From Adiantum capillus-veneris (Eukaryota > Streptophyta > Polypodiopsida > Polypodiales > Pteridaceae), in contig CM043959.1 in NCBI GenBank assembly GCA_014529385.2, positions 90,488,529 to 90,552,528 on the forward strand: a stretch of DNA of 64,000 bases, given 5' to 3'. Below, piece by piece: positions 61,644 through 64,000 of this stretch (position 1 is the first letter of the stretch; every line of letters starts with the position of its first letter). The position numbers were made by a program, and so were the translations under genes. Under the pieces are notes generated by a model that was given only the letters and a program-made list of their open reading frames with translations, ran no database searches and was not told the DNA's origin.

Positions 61644-62028
61644 TGTGAGATCCTAAACCCGCCAATACCAAGATCGGGATGGGATCCTTGATAGGTCTAT
61701 AGGTCTGAAAAACACAGTCTCTAAACAAGAAAAATCCAAGGAATAGACCTTTACCATTGACAATGCCTTGGGTCTATATCCGTAGAAGAAGACATACTCC
61801 TACAACGTATTAAAAGTCCAAAAACTATTTCGGCCCTTTAACTGCCACAATTGGGCTAAGGTATCCTTAACCAACGCTTTTTTCCCCCTAACAGATGTGA
61901 GGGCACAGGCGCCGCCGCTGGTGGACTCTTCTTCCAAGTGAAGAAGTTTTCTAAACGTTTTAGTGCGCAAGGATGGATAGTTACCTAACTAATCAGGTCC
62001 ACCCGTCCTTGATTGACAACCTTAGTCA
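61644..62028 (-). repeat. LTR-like direct repeat, copy B (about 385 bp)
   Basis: It begins TGTGAGATCCTAAACCCGCC and ends ACCTTAGTCA. Similarity with copy A continues about 12 bases beyond, into AATCCCTACTT, which resembles the polypurine side of copy A. Copy B may therefore be a shared LTR between two tandem units. Confidence 0.8.
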
Positions 62029-62732
62029 ATCCCTACTTACCACCCCGCACTCACACATGATTCAATTCTTTTCTAGTTACTATCACATTGTTTTAACACT
62101 TAAAATAATGATTTCTTTTAACTTTCCATCACAGTAATTCCTTCAATCAATTATTAAAGATAGCATTGAAAGCATTCTTTTCGAAAACAGACATCTTTAA
62201 ACTTAAGACAGGGTAGTGTCAATCAAAACATTGTTCATGATAACCATGACCAGTACTCTTCTTGTCTCAAGACCACATAAGGGTGAAAAAACGGCACCCA
62301 TTCCTTATTCATAATCCAGAGTAATTAAACCCCCACCCAAGGTTCTAGGAGCCCATACACCAAACCAGTTGCCCATATAACCAGGCAGATCCCCTAGGAA
62401 AAAAACCGGTATCCTAACTTATGTAGAAACATCAAGACATGACACGGAGTAGAAACTCAACTTTCATGGGGGTAACCGACTTATCCGTGGCTAAAAGGCC
62501 AATCATTATCATCAAAATATACCAAGGAGTCGGAGGTGTTTTGAGACAAGCTGTCTTAAGGATGATCAATCATATCTTTCCTAATTCAACCAGTTTTAAC
62601 CCAAATAATTCTTTCCTACTTTATAAACAAATACACGTTGGTTTCTTGGAAGTTACCTTTTGACTAATTATTCGTTTTCCGATTCTTACTCACTCCTTAC
62701 GTATGCAATGTTAATTTATAAAAGAACATAAA
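62029..62732. other. No recognised feature
   Basis: AT-rich sequence. A 74-codon plus frame at 62439-62663 has no known domain. Confidence 0.4.
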
Positions 62733-62930
62733 CTATTTAAAGACATAGTTGAATAATGGGAAACCCACTTGCGACTGATCGGCCATTTGCTGTTGCACTG
62801 GCGCCTGAAGACTCTCCTCTGAAGGCTCACTATTAGGCCCGGCTTCGTCATCATGCGATACTCTAGTTCCCTTTGGAGCTATGTCCTCATCATCAGATGT
62901 AGGGTTTGTTCGGGTCCTTTTAAGTGCCAT
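62733..62930 (-). CDS. Short acidic open frame, possible gag N-terminus
   Basis: 65 codons begin MALKRTRTNPTSDDEDIAPK and continue with SHDDEAGPNSEPSEES and PVQQQMADQ. A basic then acidic, Gln-rich opening is common in plant LTR-element Gag, and its orientation agrees with the minus-strand primer site at 61641-61630. There is no domain evidence. It may equally be a chance frame. Confidence 0.25.
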   Translation of the reverse strand: MALKRTRTNPTSDDEDIAPKGTRVSHDDEAGPNSEPSEESLQAPVQQQMADQSQVGFPLFNYVFK

Positions 62931-63373
62931 AACTTATTATCCTTATAAAAAGGACGTCTAATCATTAGGTAAATTATTTGAAATCTAGACTAACCTTTGT
63001 ATTCAACCGTAACCCATTCAAGGTTAAATTTATAGTCTTAATAGGTAAATTCTTGACCTAGTAATTTCTTATTGTCTATATAGGTACGATAACTTTTTCC
63101 ACCGCTTCCCTAAGGGTTTTCTAAGCCCTCCTAATTTTCTTATAATTGTCTATATCTTTTTCCTAATTTTCCCATCGACTTTTACGCTTTGGATCTACTT
63201 ATTTTGGGCTTAATACTTATTCTATTTATTTTATCTTAAAGATTTTATTTCCTCAACTTGATATCATAGCTTTACACTTACTATAATTTTTCTAAAAACT
63301 TTTGACCACAAAGTCTATTTATTTTAATTAATCATTTGCTAAAAATAGGACTTTTGGTCAATTATAATTTCCT
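62931..63373. other. AT-rich sequence without gene
   Basis: No coding or repeat structure is recognised before the tandem array. Confidence 0.4.
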
Positions 63374-64000
63374 AACCTCACTTATTAACTATGGTATAAT
63401 TACCACAAGTAGATAAGGATATTTTTGACCTCTGGTAATTATCTTATTATTTTTTAATTTATTTATATAATTTCAATCTTCAATTTTCAGCTAAAATTAA
63501 TATAATTTGACTTAAATAAGTATTTATACTATTTTTCTAACCTTGACATATTTATCACGGTCTCTTTATTATATAAGCTAACTGAGATAAATAGAATGTA
63601 ATCATAAAACATGATTTACTAGTTTTCTCCTTGAAATTTCAACCAGAATTAGTATATTTTGACTTAGACAAATATCTATACTAAGTTTCTAACCTTGACA
63701 TAATTATCACAGCCTTTTCATCATGTAATCTAGCTCTGATAAATAGAATGTCATCATATAGCATGATTTACTAATTTTTCTCTTTAGTTTTTAGCTAGAA
63801 TTAGTATAATTGACTTAGATAAATATCTATACTACGTTTCTAACCTTGAATAATTATCACGACCTCTTTATCCTATAATCTAGCTTTGATAAATAACATG
63901 TAATCATAGCACATGATTCATTAATTTCTCTCTTTAATTTACCCTCAAGAATAGTGGTTTTCTACTAGGATTATCGAAAACATTTATCTGTGACTAAGAT
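63374..64000. repeat. AT-rich tandem array, monomer about 151 bp, running off the window
   Basis: TAACCTTGA-type anchors start at 63538, 63690 and 63841 (periods 152 and 151). A more diverged unit starts near 63374. Each unit contains AATTATCAC-, GATAAATA- and ACATGATTTA-like blocks. It could be satellite DNA or tandem repeats of an LTR-element untranslated region. Confidence 0.88.

Noticed and set aside
1-64000. Intact host protein genes, tRNA, rRNA, CRISPR or bacterial-type operons
   Set aside because: None were found. All long frames with recognisable domains belong to transposable elements, and the repeated sequences are LTRs, tandem repeats or microsatellites without CRISPR-like regular spacing.

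Overview
This window is a retrotransposon graveyard from a land-plant nuclear genome. The evidence for a plant is Ty1/copia and Ty3/gypsy LTR elements with initiator-tRNA-Met type primer sites, a LINE whose ORF1 resembles plant LINE gag (DUF4283-like core plus CCHC knuckle), degenerate CCCTAAA-like blocks and abundant CT/GA/TA microsatellites. The clade is uncertain. Two gypsy copies carry a protease of the form D-H-G-S-E, which I loosely associate with non-flowering plants, but I would not rely on that. I found no intact host gene, tRNA, rRNA or CRISPR array. All recognisable coding sequence is transposon-derived and broken.

Layout, left to right. 1-5318: minus-strand gypsy GYP-A (RT, protease, gag, PBS, probable 1.6-kb LTR), running off the left edge. 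5690-6687: 5' end of a minus-strand copia (COP-A), abutting 6693-8842, a plus-strand copia pol with 3' LTR (COP-B). 8843-17620: an old repeat (REP-1) split by a 5'-truncated LINE (LINE-A1, 9086-17395, 13-bp target duplication, poly-A), which is itself split by a complete copia (COP-C, 9681-14482, 5-bp duplication) that has lost its integrase catalytic core. 18010-31112: a large element with only 149-bp LTRs (LRD-A), into which a 7-kb minus-strand gypsy (GYP-B, 22851-29882) inserted. 31113-35388: REP-1 copy, a possible tRNA-derived SINE and microsatellites.

35389-39110: plus-strand reading frames of unknown family (OE) ending in a polypurine tract and LTR-like sequence. 39749-40980 and 44383-44840: two halves of a chromodomain gypsy (GYP-C), separated by 3.4 kb holding an unrecognised multi-ORF relic (41746-43900) that looks transposase-like. 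44841-49779: no genes; a perfect 24-bp inverted repeat, telomere-like degenerate DNA and microsatellites. 49780-53160: a fourth gypsy (GYP-D). 53460-61117: a near full-length LINE (LINE-A2) interrupted by a complete 1546-bp non-autonomous LTR element (TRM-B, 58921-60466). 61118-62028: two about 400-bp LTR-like repeats around a minus-strand PBS. 63374-64000: an AT-rich tandem array of about 151 bp.

The relative order of events can be read from the nesting: REP-1, then LINE-A1, then COP-C; LRD-A, then GYP-B; LINE-A2, then TRM-B. Many in-frame stops sit where a CAG, CAA or CGA codon is expected, which fits decay of methylated cytosines in silenced repeats. The strongest leads are the LRD-A/TRM-B family, which keeps a remnant of a gypsy polyprotein tail just before its 3' LTR, and the unclassified ORF cluster at 41.7-43.9 kb.
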